This document shows positions 1-13,618 of a stretch of DNA of 64,000 nucleotides, one piece after another. Each line of letters begins with the position of its first letter. Positions within the stretch are counted from its first letter, which is position 1. This DNA comes from Callipepla californica brunnescens. Lineage: Eukaryota; Chordata; Aves; Galliformes; Odontophoridae. The notes beneath the pieces were generated by a model. It saw only the letters and a program-made list of their open reading frames with translations, did no database searches and was not told the DNA's origin. The stretch is taken from the NCBI GenBank assembly GCA_023055505.1, contig JALIRH010000002.1, forward strand, positions 22,320,437 to 22,384,436, in the 5' to 3' direction. Both the position numbers and the translations under genes were made by a program.

Positions 1-2369
1 GATCACGTCCAAGGAGTGGAGGCAGCATTAAACCCAGGCCATCATGCTGGTTTCCAACAGCTGGGAAAGGAGAGCACAGTAAAACAGGAGGGAGAGCACA
101 CAGCTGGAATGGGAAGAGGAAATGGGGACTTGTTCCACTGCCTCCAAAGGAAGCATCCCCAATCCCGAGGTTTACAGCACCTGGGGATAAACAAGAAGTC
201 CGTACAGCATTGTCACAGGATCAGGATTTCCCATTTCAAAGGTAACAGTCAGCTTAGCTCCAAATTTATTTTGTTTAAGTACCTCAGCTTCACCCTGGTG
301 TTCGTGTAGCAGCAGCAGTTAATTTTCTTGTGACAATGTTCTATTCTACTGACATTATCTCTTAAGTATAAGACTATTCTATTAAGGTGGACGAATTGAA
401 TTTCATTTCCTCTCACTTCAAATAATGGCATTCTATTCACATTGCTTTCAGTACATCATGGCAGTGTATGGACTTTTGTTAGAGGCTGGCACCCGCTAAT
501 GCTGTTATAGCAAGGGTAGAGATTTCCATTATAAATCCTCTTTTACGGTGCTTTAAATTAGCTATAAAAGTTCCCTCCAAGATGAAACTTGGCACCAGGA
601 AAAAAAGGAAAAAGAAAAAGAAAAAGATTTTTTGAAGTTAAAAATGCTTCGGTTTATGTTTTTTTCTTTAATGTCTCTCACTTGTAGAAATGGAAAAAAA
701 AAGTTTATCAGTCCAAGGTATATTTTAAATTTCTATAAATCGATGTCTCTTCTACTCAAGGATATAGTTTGACATAAGATTAGTTCATAATGTATTCTAA
801 TTGCTTTTTGTATTATGAAGAATAACAAGTTCTTAGACTTCTGAGTGTGTGTTTTCTACATGTCAAGTAACTACTTTTCATAAGGAGTTTTACTGCATAT
901 ATTCTAAATATGTCTTTATCCCAAAGAGATGTTAAAAATAACATATTCATAAATCTGCCTTACTTCATGCTTTCATGGTAAACTTTTAACACTTATGAAA
1001 CAGCTGTTACAGTCAATATTTTTTTGTGTTATAACAACTTCCTGTGTAATAACCCGTGATGTATCCTCGAGTCAGATTCTGAAAAACATTTAACCAGGGC
1101 TCAAGAAACAGGACAAAGAGCAAGCAAGAAAAACAGCCCATTCTCCTTGTCGAAGTGGCTGTGATAGAAGGCCACATGCTCCCGAGAACGTGGCAGCTGT
1201 GGGCTCTCTCCTCTCTGACTTGGCTGTCATCTGCATGTCCCCTTCAGGCTTTTATCTCTGAAGCATATGCATTCTTGGACACGCCATTCCTTGCAGGGCC
1301 CCTAAAGAAATCCCTTTGTTAGCAGGCTGTGTCACAGAACAATAACAATTCTGGACATGGACTTAATTCTAACACTATCAAAATAAATATCTACCATTTT
1401 ACTAGCAACCACAATACAGAGAACATATGCATACTTGTAACCTTAACAGGAAAACACTTCTGTTCTTTTTATACTTCATAAATTTCTAAATCATTTTGTT
1501 TATTGATACTTTTTTTTTTAATTGCTGGTGAAATTAGGAATGTGTACATTCATTATTTATTGAATACTCATTGGTCAACAAGATGCTAAATTTAGGGTAA
1601 TCAATAAAGATGCCCACCTACTCTGATCTTGTTCATAAACCTTTTTATTTACCTGACAGCTTTCCCTGCACCTTTGCAAGCACTACGTTAAAGTCCAAAC
1701 ATACATTCTTCAATTACTCACATATGTTGCATCACACTAAAACGTGGACAGGAAGCATTAATAGGTGCATGCATCACAGCCACTACATATTAACGTAATG
1801 TGCAGCAATTACGAGCAAAATATAAACATGTGTACCACTCACAGATGTCACCTGCTACCAAACTGAAGCCTAGTAAATGCCCAACTCTAGGTTTCTAAGT
1901 AATAACTGGCTCCAGCAGGAATCTGCTCTGAGGTTAGCAAATTCAAGGGTAGAATTCAGCCTTTTCCCTCCAGGCCCCTGGATATATGTTCCATTTTTCT
2001 ACAGATAATTATGGAAAAAGATAAATAGTTTTGCTTTCCACTGAAGTGACTGAGAAAATCTCTACACAAGCTGCATTTTCCACAAAGGCAAAGTGAACAG
2101 CATCACCAAATAGACCAGAGGAACAAAACGTCCATTTCTCAACACAGAAAGTGTCCAAAAGATTAGAATGGGTGAGTTTCTTCAGAGCAGTGGCCATCAT
2201 TACAGACAAGCTCTCCAAGCTTTCAAACTGCATGAAGAAGAAACTCCATTTAAAATTGCAAATGTAGTGTGATACGCAAAAAGAAAGCCTCCATAATTCA
2301 TGCACTGCCACTGATCAGTTCAGGATACCTGATCATGAAACATTCAAAATGGTACCCTGCCTTTTGATA
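1..2369. other. Upstream flank, no gene recognised
   Basis: AT-rich non-coding sequence. The open frames are short, lack exon-like splice borders and resemble no protein family I know. Short A-rich or T-rich runs occur near 600-630 and 1510. I see no promoter, RNA gene or recognisable transposon before the CR1 element. Confidence 0.6.
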
Positions 2370-3602
2370 CCCTGCCTGACCAATCTGGTGGCCTTCTATG
2401 ATGGAGTGACGGCATCAGTGGACAGGAGAAGGGCAGTAGAAGTCATCTACCTGGATTCCTGCAAAGCAGAAACATGGTCCCTCACCAGTTCCTTCTCTCT
2501 AAATTGGGGGATATGGATATGAAAGATTGTCTGTTTGATAGATTAAGAAACTGTTTGGACGGTCATGGCCAAAGCTTTTTGTTCAATGGTTTTATGTCTG
2601 GGTGGAGGCCAGTCATGTGTGGTGTCTGCCAGGGACAATCTTGGGGCCAGTGCTCTTCAACATCTTCATCAATGACATAGATGATGGAACTGAGTGCACC
2701 CTTGGGAAGTTTGCAGATGACATCAAGATGAGCGGTGTAGTCGATACACTGGAGGGAAGGGAAGCCATCCAGAGGTACCTTGGCAGGCTGGAGAGGTGGG
2801 CCTATGTGATCCTAATGAGGTTCAACAAGGCCAAATACAAGGTGTTGCAATTGGGCTGGGGCAATCCCAGGTATTTATTCAGACTGGGGGAAGAACTCCT
2901 GGAGAGCAGCCCTGTGGAGAAGGACTTGGGAGTCCTGGTGGATGAGAAGCTGGACATGAGTCAACAGTGTGTGCTTGCAGCCCAGAGGGCCAACTGTATC
3001 CTGGGCTGCATTAAAAAAGAGGTAGCCAGCAGGGAGAGGGATGTAATTGTCCCCCCCATTCTGCTCTTGCAAAAGCCCATGTGGAGTACTGCATCCAGAC
3101 ATGGGGTCCCCAGCACAAGAAAGACAGAGCTCCTTGAATGGGTCCAGAGGAGGACCACTAAAATGATCAGAGGGCTGGAGCACCTCTCCTATGAGGAAAG
3201 GTTGAGGGAACTGGGTTTGTTTAGCTTGGAGAAGACTCTGGGGAGACCTCATTGTGGCTTTCCAGGACCTGAAGGGATCATATAAACAGGAGGGAGAATG
3301 ACTGCTTACATGAGTTGACAGTGACCGGACAAAGGGGAATAGTTTTAAACTAAGATGGGAGATTTAGGTTGGATATTGGAAGTTTTTCACTCAGGGGCTG
3401 GTAACACACTGAAACAGATTGCCCAGAGAGGTGGATGCCCTGTCCATGAAGGCATTCAGGTCAAGGCTGGACATGGCTCTGGGCAGTCTGGTCTAGTGGT
3501 TGGTGACCCTGCCTATGGTAGGGAGGTGAAATTAGATGACCTTTGAGGTCTTTTTCAACCCAGGCCATTCTATGGTTCTATGATTCTATGACTCTATGAT
3601 TG
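2370..3602 (+). mobile_element. 5'-truncated CR1 LINE retrotransposon
   Basis: This is a CR1-type non-LTR retrotransposon copy. It begins inside the reverse transcriptase region, around the sequence for '[16 protein letters not shown]', and runs to a 3' tail of ATTCTATG/ACTCTATG-like octamers at about 3569-3602. Octamer-type 3' repeats replacing a poly(A) tail are the hallmark of avian CR1. The 5' truncation at about 1.2 kb is usual for the family. The 3' non-coding part carries the expected '...GCCCAGAGAGGTGGATGCCC...' block near 3421-3440. Frame disruptions show it is dead. This element is the main evidence that the DNA is avian. The left boundary is approximate and I could not define a target-site duplication. 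Confidence 0.93.
2375..3285 (+). pseudogene. CR1 ORF2 reverse transcriptase remnant
   Basis: Remnant of the C-terminal half of CR1 ORF2. The longest intact frame (2602-3285) reads [13 protein letters not shown], then [10 protein letters not shown] (FADD at about 2710, the catalytic metal-binding motif of reverse transcriptase), then thumb-like sequence [15 protein letters not shown], and ends near [14 protein letters not shown]. The upstream RT motifs ([11 protein letters not shown], then PHQFLLSKL, then GVCQG) are spread over other frames, with a shift near 2640. The endonuclease domain is missing. The protein is therefore incomplete and frameshifted and is expected to be inactive. Confidence 0.88.
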
Positions 3603-6600
3603 TCTAATGTGCAAAATACATAGCCACTTCAAAACAAATTCTATGTGAAGGACTTTCAGTATTAGCTTCCACTTTTTTTTATCATAACTTAGCTCTGCCA
3701 TACCTCTTGTGGCTTTTTGATAACCTTCAAAAGTTGGTTTTTGCTAATCCTCAGAAGACTGATACACTAGCCCACATGACTGGACAATATCTAAAGAATC
3801 GTGTGACAGAAGAGTCACAGGAATAATTTAATTTGATTCAAAATTCTGCTATCTGCAATTTGAATATTACAGTGGAGAAATAAGAACTATAGGCCATCAG
3901 TTGAAGAATGTACTCAGAGTATTTCCACTGAAATGTCAACATTCTTGACCAAATTCATGTGTCAGCGTGTACAACACCAATACTGTCTCTCTGTGCCAAT
4001 CAATCAGCAGTTATAATGTATCAGAAAGCATTTATTAAGAAATACTAAAAAAGCATACTGCAAATTTAAGCACAGGAAAACTTAAAAGCCTAGTTTGGAC
4101 TAAACACACAGGCAAAAGAAGTCTATATGATATTCCAATATCTAAGATAATGTATAAATAATAATTTCCTCTTTTGGCAAAAGACTTGTCTACATGGGTA
4201 AGTAGATTAGGAGATCTATTTGAAAATCAGTGTCAGAAAAAGGTCACACTGCAAACAAACTTCTAGCATTTTCCTAGTTTTGTAGAAATGTTCAGACTAT
4301 CACAAATATTTCCAGGCTAAGTTAGAGAAGATCTGCTGGATCCCTAGTGGTGTAAGCTGAACAGCTTGTGAGCTTTTGCAGAGGAGAATGAGCACTGTCA
4401 TGTCCATTGGTCTAACTGGAGATAAGAGAAGAACTCAGTGCATGAGTTACCCATGGTGATACCATTGCTCCTGTGTTGTGGACAGAAACAAAACAGAAGT
4501 CTTCAAATGTTATTCATCACATCATTCATATTAACTGTTGCAGAACCTGAGGCCTTTAGTTCCTATAAAACTGAGGCGAGCAATATAACAAGTAACAGGC
4601 AAATAAGAAATAATATAGCTGGCTTCAATGATGAAGATGATCAAGACCATCTTGATTTCAGAGGACATATGTAAGGGTGTGGAAAGGCAACAATTTTTAA
4701 TCTAAGAAAATGTGCTAGAGAAAGCAGTGGAGTTAGTGTAAGAACACATGCTGCTGGTAAAGTAAGACATCCATGTGCATTTGGGGTCAGATGTGCTGAC
4801 GCTTCTGAGACAACTTGATGGTGAAATTGCTGCATTAATGTTTTGGAGAAAGATGTGTAAAGTTAAAAAAAGATAAAACCCTCTTCACTTTCATAGCTTG
4901 AGCAGTTTAAGAGATGCTCAGCTGTGACTAGAGAGGAAAAGATGCCAACTTTCCAGCGTGTGTGTGCACATTTCTTTTGCTCATAATTAATAGCCCCTGT
5001 GCTTGCTAAGTTTTTGGAAAGCAGCTCGCAGCCTACCCAGGTAATGCCTTCTGACAACGTTTTGAAGATCAGTTATGTCATATGGCTGCCTTTTAGAAAA
5101 AAAATTGTAATGCATAGCAGTGCCATATGGCATCTCTGAAGAATCAGCCGGATTGGACAGACATTCATTGGATAAAGTCCCACAGCACTTGGAAAAGAAT
5201 GTAGTCCTGTTGCCAAAATGTGGCCTTTGTTAATCTCCTAACTATTATTGTGCAGAAACCAATTCATCTGTATTAATTATAAACAAATTTTAATTACTTC
5301 AGTAAAAGCTCATTATACAAATATCTAATGCCAAACAAGCTGCCTTAACCCTTTGCGATTCTCAAAAGAAAACTTTAAATGTTTGACTGGGAAAATTTTG
5401 AGAAAACCAGAAATTTCAGCAACAGTGTGGAGTACAATTGTGTGACATTTATTTTTACTACTCTTTTCAAATTTCATGCCATGCATGTGTTTTACAGGCT
5501 CTATCAAAGTAGTGCATCTGGATTGAAAAGGCCATTTATGTCTCAGAATTGAACATACAACTGAACCTGATGTTTTTAAGATTTCAAAGTAAAATCTTCC
5601 ATTTAAAATCTCAAAGTTTCACAATGGGAGATGAATGACACATGACAAAATTTAACCTGTTTATAGTTTGGCATCCATTTCTATCTACCTCGGCTTGTTT
5701 CAGTTTTCTGCCCGACTTGAGGACCTGAGGTTGACCAATTAGTCTGAGGTGCAAAGACGTGGGGCTTGGGAATAGCTCAGCCATGGCTATCGCTAGCCAT
5801 TCATTCTGGAATGAATACCCGTGGCTTAAGACTAATTAATGTGTTTCCTTTCACAGAAATATTTGTTTTAAAGTAAAGCTTAGCACAATACTTCTATTTT
5901 TCTTAGCACAATACTTCTATTTTTCTTGCTAAGTATTTGCATACAATTTTCATTTGTTTTTCACGTATACAGATTTGTGCTCCGTAGCTCAACTTCTTCC
6001 ATTTCATGGAGTCACTTTTAGTGCCATGATTTGGTGTTCCTAAATTCAGGGTATCCTGCCAAAGAGGTTGATTCCCCTAGTAAAGTCTTTCTAATTTCAT
6101 TCTGGCATGGAGGGCTATGCTTATCCTTGTAACTTGGCTATCATCAGCAAAGGCTGTAGGAGTCTGAAAGGTTAACTCATTGCAATTGCTCTGCCTCATG
6201 ACATAGTAGCACAATGGGCCCAAGGTCAAAAAGACACAAAGAAGGACCTTAGGGTTTTGCCATGAGTTTCAGCTTTGAATGAAATTCAAAACTCATTGGG
6301 AAAAAGGGAAAAATAAGTATAATTAAAAAAAACCACAACTATTTTGATTTCAGATGAAAATTATACAACTTATCTGAACTATTAATTTAACTTGAATTAT
6401 TAAGGCATGCATAACCTTATTGTGTCTAACTCTTGTGGTCTTAAATTTCTCTGGACTTGCTGAAAAAATGATGCAAGTTAACAGAACTGGCAGAAGTTTG
6501 ATATATTGAGGGTTACACACAACATTGCACAGTTATATGTATTTTATTTTTCATGACTCTTCTTTTATCAGAAGACATAATCTCATAAATTCACATTTGT

Positions 6601-9600
6601 GTAGGAATTTTGGAATAATCTATGAACTTCAGTGATACCTATGGCCATATTTTACCACATCAACCACTAAGAATTTGATTTTGTCCTGACAAGCATTCCT
6701 GACGATATTCATACCACTCTTTGTACCTCAAGAGTTTAGAATGAGAAGAAGCACCCAGTGCCTCCTTCCGTGTCTTAAATTTTGACATTCTTCTCAAAAA
6801 AGTTGTCATTACTGCAACTATTCTGATTTTCCTGTATTGATATAAATATAGTGCAGTACACTTTATATTAAATTAAAATAAGCAAGCTTAATGGTCTATG
6901 TGTAATGATCCTATGACCAAATGGTCATATGTGCAACAGTCTTTAGCATTAGAAATTGCACGTTTCAGTGGCCTAAGCAAATTCTTGTCCAAAGATGTTC
7001 TCTGATACAGAGAAGGAAATAACGGATTGAAATGGTATTTAGAGAAATAGTTTATTCCCCTTAGAAGACAGAAAGAATTCACAAAAAGGAAAATATGAAA
7101 TTGAGAATTTTACTAGAACATTGATAATCCTCTGCATTTCTTTTAGGAAATGACCTCACATTTTACATCCAAATATGCTGGCATCTTTTAATACTAAGAA
7201 CTCAGAAATGCTGAAATCCAAGGATTTTCCAGGTCCAAAATTGCTGTAGATAACTACTTGTATTTCTTTGGTGTTTATGGTAAACTTTGAATGGATTAAA
7301 AATCAAGATAGTAAATGTCAAATTGAGATTGAGATACCTGGTTACTAGGCAGTTCCTTAGACATCCTGAGTACAGAGTCCTCACTGATGTATTACTGGCA
7401 TTATATATAATTTTATACATAAAGTAAGCAATCTGTTTATGCTCTCCAAGCATACATTTAGGCGCCTGACTTTAAGCCATCGTGCTTAAGTAAAACTAAG
7501 TATATCACTAAAGTAAGCATCAGATGAGAAGCAAGGATTTTTCCAACTCTTGGAAGAGAGATTCTATCTTACTAGGTATCTCATTTTAAACTAAGCTATA
7601 GGAAGAATAAATTTTCATTCTATCCAAAATAAAAAGCATGGAGGCAGAAATTCTTATTACTAAAATATAAAACATGCTGTAGAAAATGCATGCTGAATTT
7701 CTTACAGTACATTTTATCTTTTGCCTACTTGGTTTCTTTTCACATTCTCTCTACAATTAGGCCTTAGTAAATTGAGGGTTACAGTTAAAAACAGCAAGGA
7801 AGAATCATGAAGCTGGCAGGACTGACTGTGCAAGTAGCCAGAGCATCTGTTTCAAAACAGTGCCATGAAATGAAACTGCAGGGAAGAAAACGCATCAAGG
7901 AAAGAGATGCATTATCAAGAAACCAGAGGCAGTCAAGAGGAAAAAAACAACAGAGAAGCTCATATTAAAACTGATACAAAGTCAGGTGCCACCAAAACAG
8001 GTGACAGATTATGCATGGACTACCAAGGTTAGGTTGTCCTGGACCGTGCTTGGAGAACATCAGAAGTGAAAAACACCTACCTAAATGTTCTGAAGTTATC
8101 AATATTGAGAAGTCCCTTAATGTGATCCCTTTCTTCTGAAGCTGTCAGATTCTAACCAGAGCTGCACCTAGCACTTGCATGGGGTATGTTTTTAACAAAA
8201 TTTGTTCATGTTTGGTTTTGTACTATACTGACTGTATATTAGTACAAAAAAAATTAGCCTGTAGAAATTAAAGGAGGCTATTAATATGCTAAAGCCAACG
8301 TGTATTAAATTAAATGCAGCAATAGAAACTAATCTGGGGAAGTAGAAAGGGACTTGTATTTTTCAGATCAAGCCTGGAATTCAGTGCTTGTGTGTAGGGT
8401 TATGGGGATAAAGGTATTTGGGAAGAAGTCAGAAAAGGAGTAGAGCATCATGCCGTAATGCTGTACGTATGTGAGAGCACTTGTACAGCTTGGGAGCACA
8501 CTGTTGGGTAGACCACTGCTTCCCTTTCATAGCTGAAAGAGTATTTGTGTCAAACCACATTCAAATTCTTTTGTAATACAAATAAGAGAGAAGTCCACAA
8601 TGGATATTTGTACCCTAGGTCAATAAAAACTTCAAAAAGAAGACAATAAAGGCAGAAGATGCCATAGCGGTGTTGGAAAAAGTATTACAAAACATATTAG
8701 TGTGAACTACTGTACTTTTCTTGGCTTTTAACATTAAGCAATTAGCATTACTCTGAAATTTACCACAGCACAAATTAATAGCAGGCTTATTTTAAAGTTT
8801 GTTGAAGCTGACTGATTAATACCCTGCAAAGAAGCCCAGTACATCAGACTACTTTTGCTCCTGTGATATTCACTGCGGTTTATAAACTTCTGGGGAGGTT
8901 TGGAGAGACATCCCAGCTTTGACTATTTTACACTAGAACAGGTTCAATCTGAAATAAAGTGTACCTCGTCTCAACTGCCAGCAGTCCCCTGGGTTTGTGG
9001 TTCTGTGTTGATGCAATGAACACACATGCATGTTGCAAAGTTGGTGAGCATTTGGTGAGATTTGCAGAACACACAGAACTTCTGATTTTTCTGAGTTTTC
9101 ATTCCCTGTTGAGATTTTTCTTTCACTGGGAAGAAAAGCTGTCAGCTTTAGAGTGTTAAATTTCCACACTAAATGAAGAATGGGATTCCTCCTCTATGAT
9201 TCTCCCTTTGAGGCTGCTGGGTGGAGATGGGGCTGAAGGCCTGGCTCTACTGCTTGGGACTGTAAGCGCTCCAGTCGACCTTCTATAACCCCATGCCAGT
9301 AGCCAGTGACTTGCTGGGTGTATTTTGGGATGAGTTTTATTCACCCCACACCCCATTTCCTCACCAACTCACCAGATGTTTTGGTTTGTGAAGCACACTG
9401 GTGAAAAGCACTATGGTAGAGCTGAGCACTGTTAGAATCATTAGAGAATCTGAGAAAATATTTTTTATGTTAAATGCTCTGATCATGCACTTTACAACAT
9501 GATACCATTATAAACACTTTGTGCTTATCAGAAAGCCTGTGAATCATTTCCCTTCATTTTCTTCCTCACCAAGAACCACAGTTGCCACAAAAACAGATCT

Positions 9601-10341
9601 ATTCTTGTTCCTTTATAAAGAAGCTATGCTTGCCAATTCTACTGAGTGGTTGAAAAAAGCATGCAAATCAAAATAGTACATTTGATAGCATGAGTACCCT
9701 TTGAAACGATCTGTGGTGGTTTTGTTACAGATACTGATGCTATGGTGTTGTATAATAACAACCAAATGGTGAAATCATTTTACAGAGAAAGATACTCAGT
9801 CTGCAAAAACTACCCCCCCAGTGTAGGAAGCTAATTCATGCAGAAATAAACAAGGCAATGGAGCCTTCCTTCTCCCTTGTTGTAATGTTAAGTTCCATAC
9901 TTCTGTACCACAGGCAGAGGAAATGAATTTCCTGCTCCTGGGAAGATCCATTTTAGACATCTTTCCTTATATTTTAATCTGTATATTTACATTACTTCCT
10001 GCTAACTTTTTTTTTTTTTTAATTATAGAACATATTTCAGCATACACAAAAATGATGCTGTGCTGTTATCATGACCAGACTTCTGAAGAGCAGCAGGTAC
10101 CACTGCACATTGTGTGGTAGGGTAACCTGACTGCTTCCACGTTGTCTTTCCTTAGATGATGAAGTCCCAGATTGTAAGCAGGGTTGTTGTTGGATGTAGA
10201 ATGAGATGAGGGTACTCTTTGGTTTCTGGTGTTTTTTGCCTATCAAGAATGGTAGAGTGCTACCTGATAAAGACAACAGTGCCAGCAGAGAAGAGTAGAG
10301 ATGGTAGACTTGTTCCTGTATCGAGATGTAAATCCTGTTTT
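3603..10341. other. Upstream flank, no gene recognised
   Basis: About 6.7 kb of AT-rich sequence between CR1 and the first copy of the paired direct repeat. It has no convincing exon, RNA gene or complete transposon. The only local structure I can point to is a 23-bp tandem duplication at 5881-5926, listed separately. Frames near 4438-4674 and 8933-9169 are short and resemble nothing known. Confidence 0.6.
5881..5926. repeat. Tandem duplication, 2 x 23 bp
   Basis: Two identical 23-bp units, 5881-5903 and 5904-5926, each starting TAGCACAATACTTC. They are perfect copies, which implies a recent slippage-type or microhomology duplication. Confidence 0.97.
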
Positions 10342-10485
10342 GGCATCTGTTGAACAGCTGTAGGCTTAGAAACAACATAAACTGCCATAGCAGGGATGTA
10401 ATCAGGAGAGAAACCCTTCAAGAGTATGCTCCTCTTCTTTATCCCTTTTCTTTTCAGTGTCTGTTCTGTGCAGTTTATAAAAGGA
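10342..10485 (+). repeat. Dispersed direct repeat, copy A (unknown family)
   Basis: This 144-bp stretch begins GGCATCTG and matches 12468-12615 in the same orientation. Shared blocks are the ACAGCTGTAG...CTTAGAAAC segment, CTTTATCCC, TTCTTTTCA followed by TGTCTGTTCT, and CAGTTTAT. Similarity is clear but diverged, with small indels. The end CAGTTTATAAAAG looks like a TATA box, so an LTR fragment is possible. I do not recognise the family. It could also be an old local duplication. Confidence 0.75.
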
Positions 10486-10870
10486 CCAGCCACTCCAGCA
10501 TATTCTTGGTCGGTAGAGGAGAGTTTTTGGTATATTGGTTTGTGCTGAGATCCACGTGATCTCGACACCAGAAATCCAATACAGGCTCTAACCAAAGCCC
10601 TGACATATAAACTAGGGCTGATTTCATTTTTCTGATAAGAATGTCCCTCAAATCCTGCATTCTCTGCTATTCTGGTTATATTTTGGAAACTTGATAGTAA
10701 ACAGAAACAGTTGCAAATATTAACAAAGCAAGCTGCAGTTCCTAATTCACAAGGCCAAAAGCCTTAATTACAGGAAGAAATTTAAGCTATGGGATTTATC
10801 TTTCCAAAGGAAGACCGATATGCTACACTAAACTTTTTCCCCAGCATTATCACTAGTCTCTGAAAGCTAT

Positions 10871-11035
10871 AGAATCACAGAATCATGGGATCACCAAAGT
10901 TAGAAAAGACCTACAGGATCATCCAATCCAACTGTCCACCTATCACAAATAGTTCTCTCTAAAACATGTCCCTCAACTCACTGTCTTTATGTTCCTTTAA
11001 CACCTCCAGGGTCGATGGCCCTACCACATACATCT
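10871..11035 (-). mobile_element. CR1 LINE 3' fragment
   Basis: Read on the + strand it begins AGAATCACAGAATCATGG and continues as reversed CR1 3'-end sequence: 'gatcatccaatccaactg', then a 'ctccagggtcgatggcc' block. This is the reverse complement of the avian CR1 3' UTR. It is a short, old, 5'-truncated copy. The right edge is approximate because similarity fades after about 11030. Confidence 0.88.
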
Positions 11036-12467
11036 GTGAAACAGAGCAGCTCTTATCTTGCTCTTATCTTTTTTTATACTGCTTTCTGACACTATATCAG
11101 AAATCAATTAATTAATTAATAAAAGGTAATTTTGCCTAGATTTCCAGCCATGGTTATAACCAAATGGCATGGGCGAAATCAGTGCTACAAAAAACTTAGC
11201 ACAAGGAGAGATATACAGTTTCACACAAAGATGGGTAATGTACACGTTAGCTTGTCAATTTATCCGATGTGACATGAAGAGGAAAATATTTTTAAATCAT
11301 TTGTCTTTCTAAAGAAAGGTGATGCTAAGATATTGCCCTTAAAATGCTTGATAAGTACATTCTGATGTGATTTAAGTCTTTAGATAGACTCAAAATGAAT
11401 ATAGAGAGCTTTGTGGCTTTGATACCAACAGGAATGAACACATCAGAGAGTACCTGATATGCAGGATTTTAAAGAAATGACAAATATGCCTCATGGAAAT
11501 CTTACAGTTGAAAGCCAAGGTAACTTTTAAAAAATGTGGGATAACTGTCACAGCATTAAGAACTTATGAGGGTGAGAGAGCAAAGGAAGGGAGGGAGGGA
11601 GGGAGGGAGGAAAAGGAAAAAGGAGAAACCCCAGTCTGCTTTAGTTATTCTTTTCCAAAGTCTCCTAAGTAATGCCACATGTATGAGAGTTCTCTGAATT
11701 CTTTGTTTCTGAATATCATGAGACTCGTGATTCTACACCATGATTTTGAAGCTACTTACTTAGAGCTTGTATATAATATTCTGTGTCACTGTGCTGCATT
11801 TGGTTAAATATCAGTGTCTTTAATGTATCTTTTGTCATCAGTTCATTTCTAGTATGTGAATTACAATTCTTAGAAATGAGATATAGGAAATTTGAATAGA
11901 GTTGTTAATTATAAATAATTAATCTCAGATTTCACAGATCTCTTCACCTTCTGAAGCAATGGAGAGTGGTCAGTCACTGAGAAATTAGTGAACTAGTGGA
12001 ATGAGATTACTGCAAATACATACAGCAATTGAGCATAAGCCATATGTGATTAATTCTACCTGTCTGATTTCTGCAATGATACCAATATGTCAAAAAGACA
12101 CTAGTTTGCACTTTGGCCTCAGTGACCACTGCTACTGACAAAGTGATTTCCTTAAGATTCCTGCTGAGCTTAATGTGAGTCTCTTTTCCAGTAGCGTGGT
12201 ATGTCACTACTTCAGATGCATGAATGATGTCTACAGTCTAAACAATACCTTACTAATAATGTATATGTAATGAGGCTGTCATTAAACATAACCAAGACCA
12301 AGAATATGCTGTATCACTCTTTTGTGCGCACAAAGTGTTTCCTAACATTTCCCATCTATTGGACTGTTCTTGGTTTTGGCATCTGAAAGCTATCTGGAAC
12401 AATATGCTACAGGTTTCTAATCGTGTCCATGTAATTGGAGTAGCACCATACCAAGACCATAGCTGCT
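11036..12467. other. Non-coding interval between repeats
   Basis: It contains an AATT run near 11106-11120 and a GGGA microsatellite at 11588-11610. The rest is AT-rich with no supported exon. It separates the two copies of the direct repeat and shows no viral or transposon open frame that would make them paired LTRs. Confidence 0.6.
11588..11610. repeat. (GGGA)n microsatellite
   Basis: About five and a half consecutive GGGA units inside a longer purine-rich tract. Confidence 0.95.
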
Positions 12468-12615
12468 GGCATCTGCTGAAACAGCTGTAGACTTAGAAAC
12501 ATCATAAAATGCCAGAACCAAGGAGATAGTCAATAGAGGCTTTAAACACTCAAAAACACACTCTTGTTCTTTATCCCATTTCTTTTCACTGTCTGTTCTA
12601 AGCAGTTTATGAAAG
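12468..12615 (+). repeat. Dispersed direct repeat, copy B (unknown family)
   Basis: Second copy (148 bp) of the repeat at 10342-10485, lying 2.1 kb downstream in the same orientation. It begins GGCATCTGCTGAAACAGCTG and ends CAGTTTATGAAAG, where copy A has CAGTTTATAAAAG. Flanking sequences on both sides do not match between the copies, so the shared unit is about 145 bp. Confidence 0.75.
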
Positions 12616-13063
12616 ACATTGGCCTTTTTAATGAGATGTTAAGTATGAATTTGCTTCAAATTTTATCATGCTGATGAGCTGTGCTAATTCTGATACATTT
12701 TACGTGGCATTACTTCAAATATAGCCTTAATTTTTTTCCTGTCTCAATTTTTCTCTGCCAGTCACATACTCTGACTGCCGTAGCTCACTTGTATTTTCCT
12801 CTGTTTCTGTCCAACAACTTTAATCACCCTTGAAACTTGTGTTAATCCTAAATTTGCAATGTTTCTCTAACACTCAATAAATTACAATTATAATTACATT
12901 TTCTCTCTAAGACATATACAAACTCCTTTGGAATCAGTCAGAGCTCTCTGGGATGCTAAACTGGATACTGAAAACATATTTTCTGAAAGGTGCCATAATT
13001 TCAGCATTGTTTGATGGAGTAGATCTTGTAGAAGTGTTTACCAACATCTTGGAAGATACCGGC

Positions 13064-13126
13064 TTATTATTTGATTATTAATAATAATCATATTATTATT
13101 AATAATAAATAATAATGATAAATAAT
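13064..13126. repeat. ATT/AAT low-complexity repeat
   Basis: Imperfect TTATTA and AATAAT units in both orientations over about 60 bp. The tract is self-complementary and could fold. Confidence 0.93.
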
Positions 13127-13460
13127 GCTTGCTGACATGCATGGACCAAAGAAAGACATACCAAGTCCATATCTATGATATTTTCACAATTGACACTGAA
13201 GAAGCAAATGAAAGTATCACTTACATTTACCAACAAACATTTATTTTTGCTTGTGGGGAGCACAACTTTAGGCAGTACTTGACACAGCAGCTTACCTGTC
13301 AATTTCTTCTTACTGGTGACTGCAATATCTATTTTGTAATAAAGGTAAAGGCCAGATGAAAACAAGGAAGTTCCTGTGAGTGTGCACCCCTGTTTGCCTT
13401 ACTGCATTTGTGTGGAGAAATATTTACCCCAGTGTATTCTGTCTCACTTTCTGTACAATA

Positions 13461-13542
13461 TTTCTTCCTTTTCCTCCCTCCCTCCCTCCCTCCCTCCCTC
13501 CCTTCTTCCTCCCTTCCTCCTCCCTTCCTCCCTTCTCCCTTC
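13461..13542. repeat. Polypyrimidine (TCCC)n tract
   Basis: More than 80 nearly pure pyrimidines, including about seven consecutive TCCC units at 13474-13502, followed by interrupted CTTCCTCC units. Confidence 0.95.
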
Positions 13543-13618
13543 TATTTTTTCTAAGATGTGGCGCTACCATTCTTCCTACTCATTTCACAGTTCAATAGAA
13601 CATAGAAAAGCAAATATG

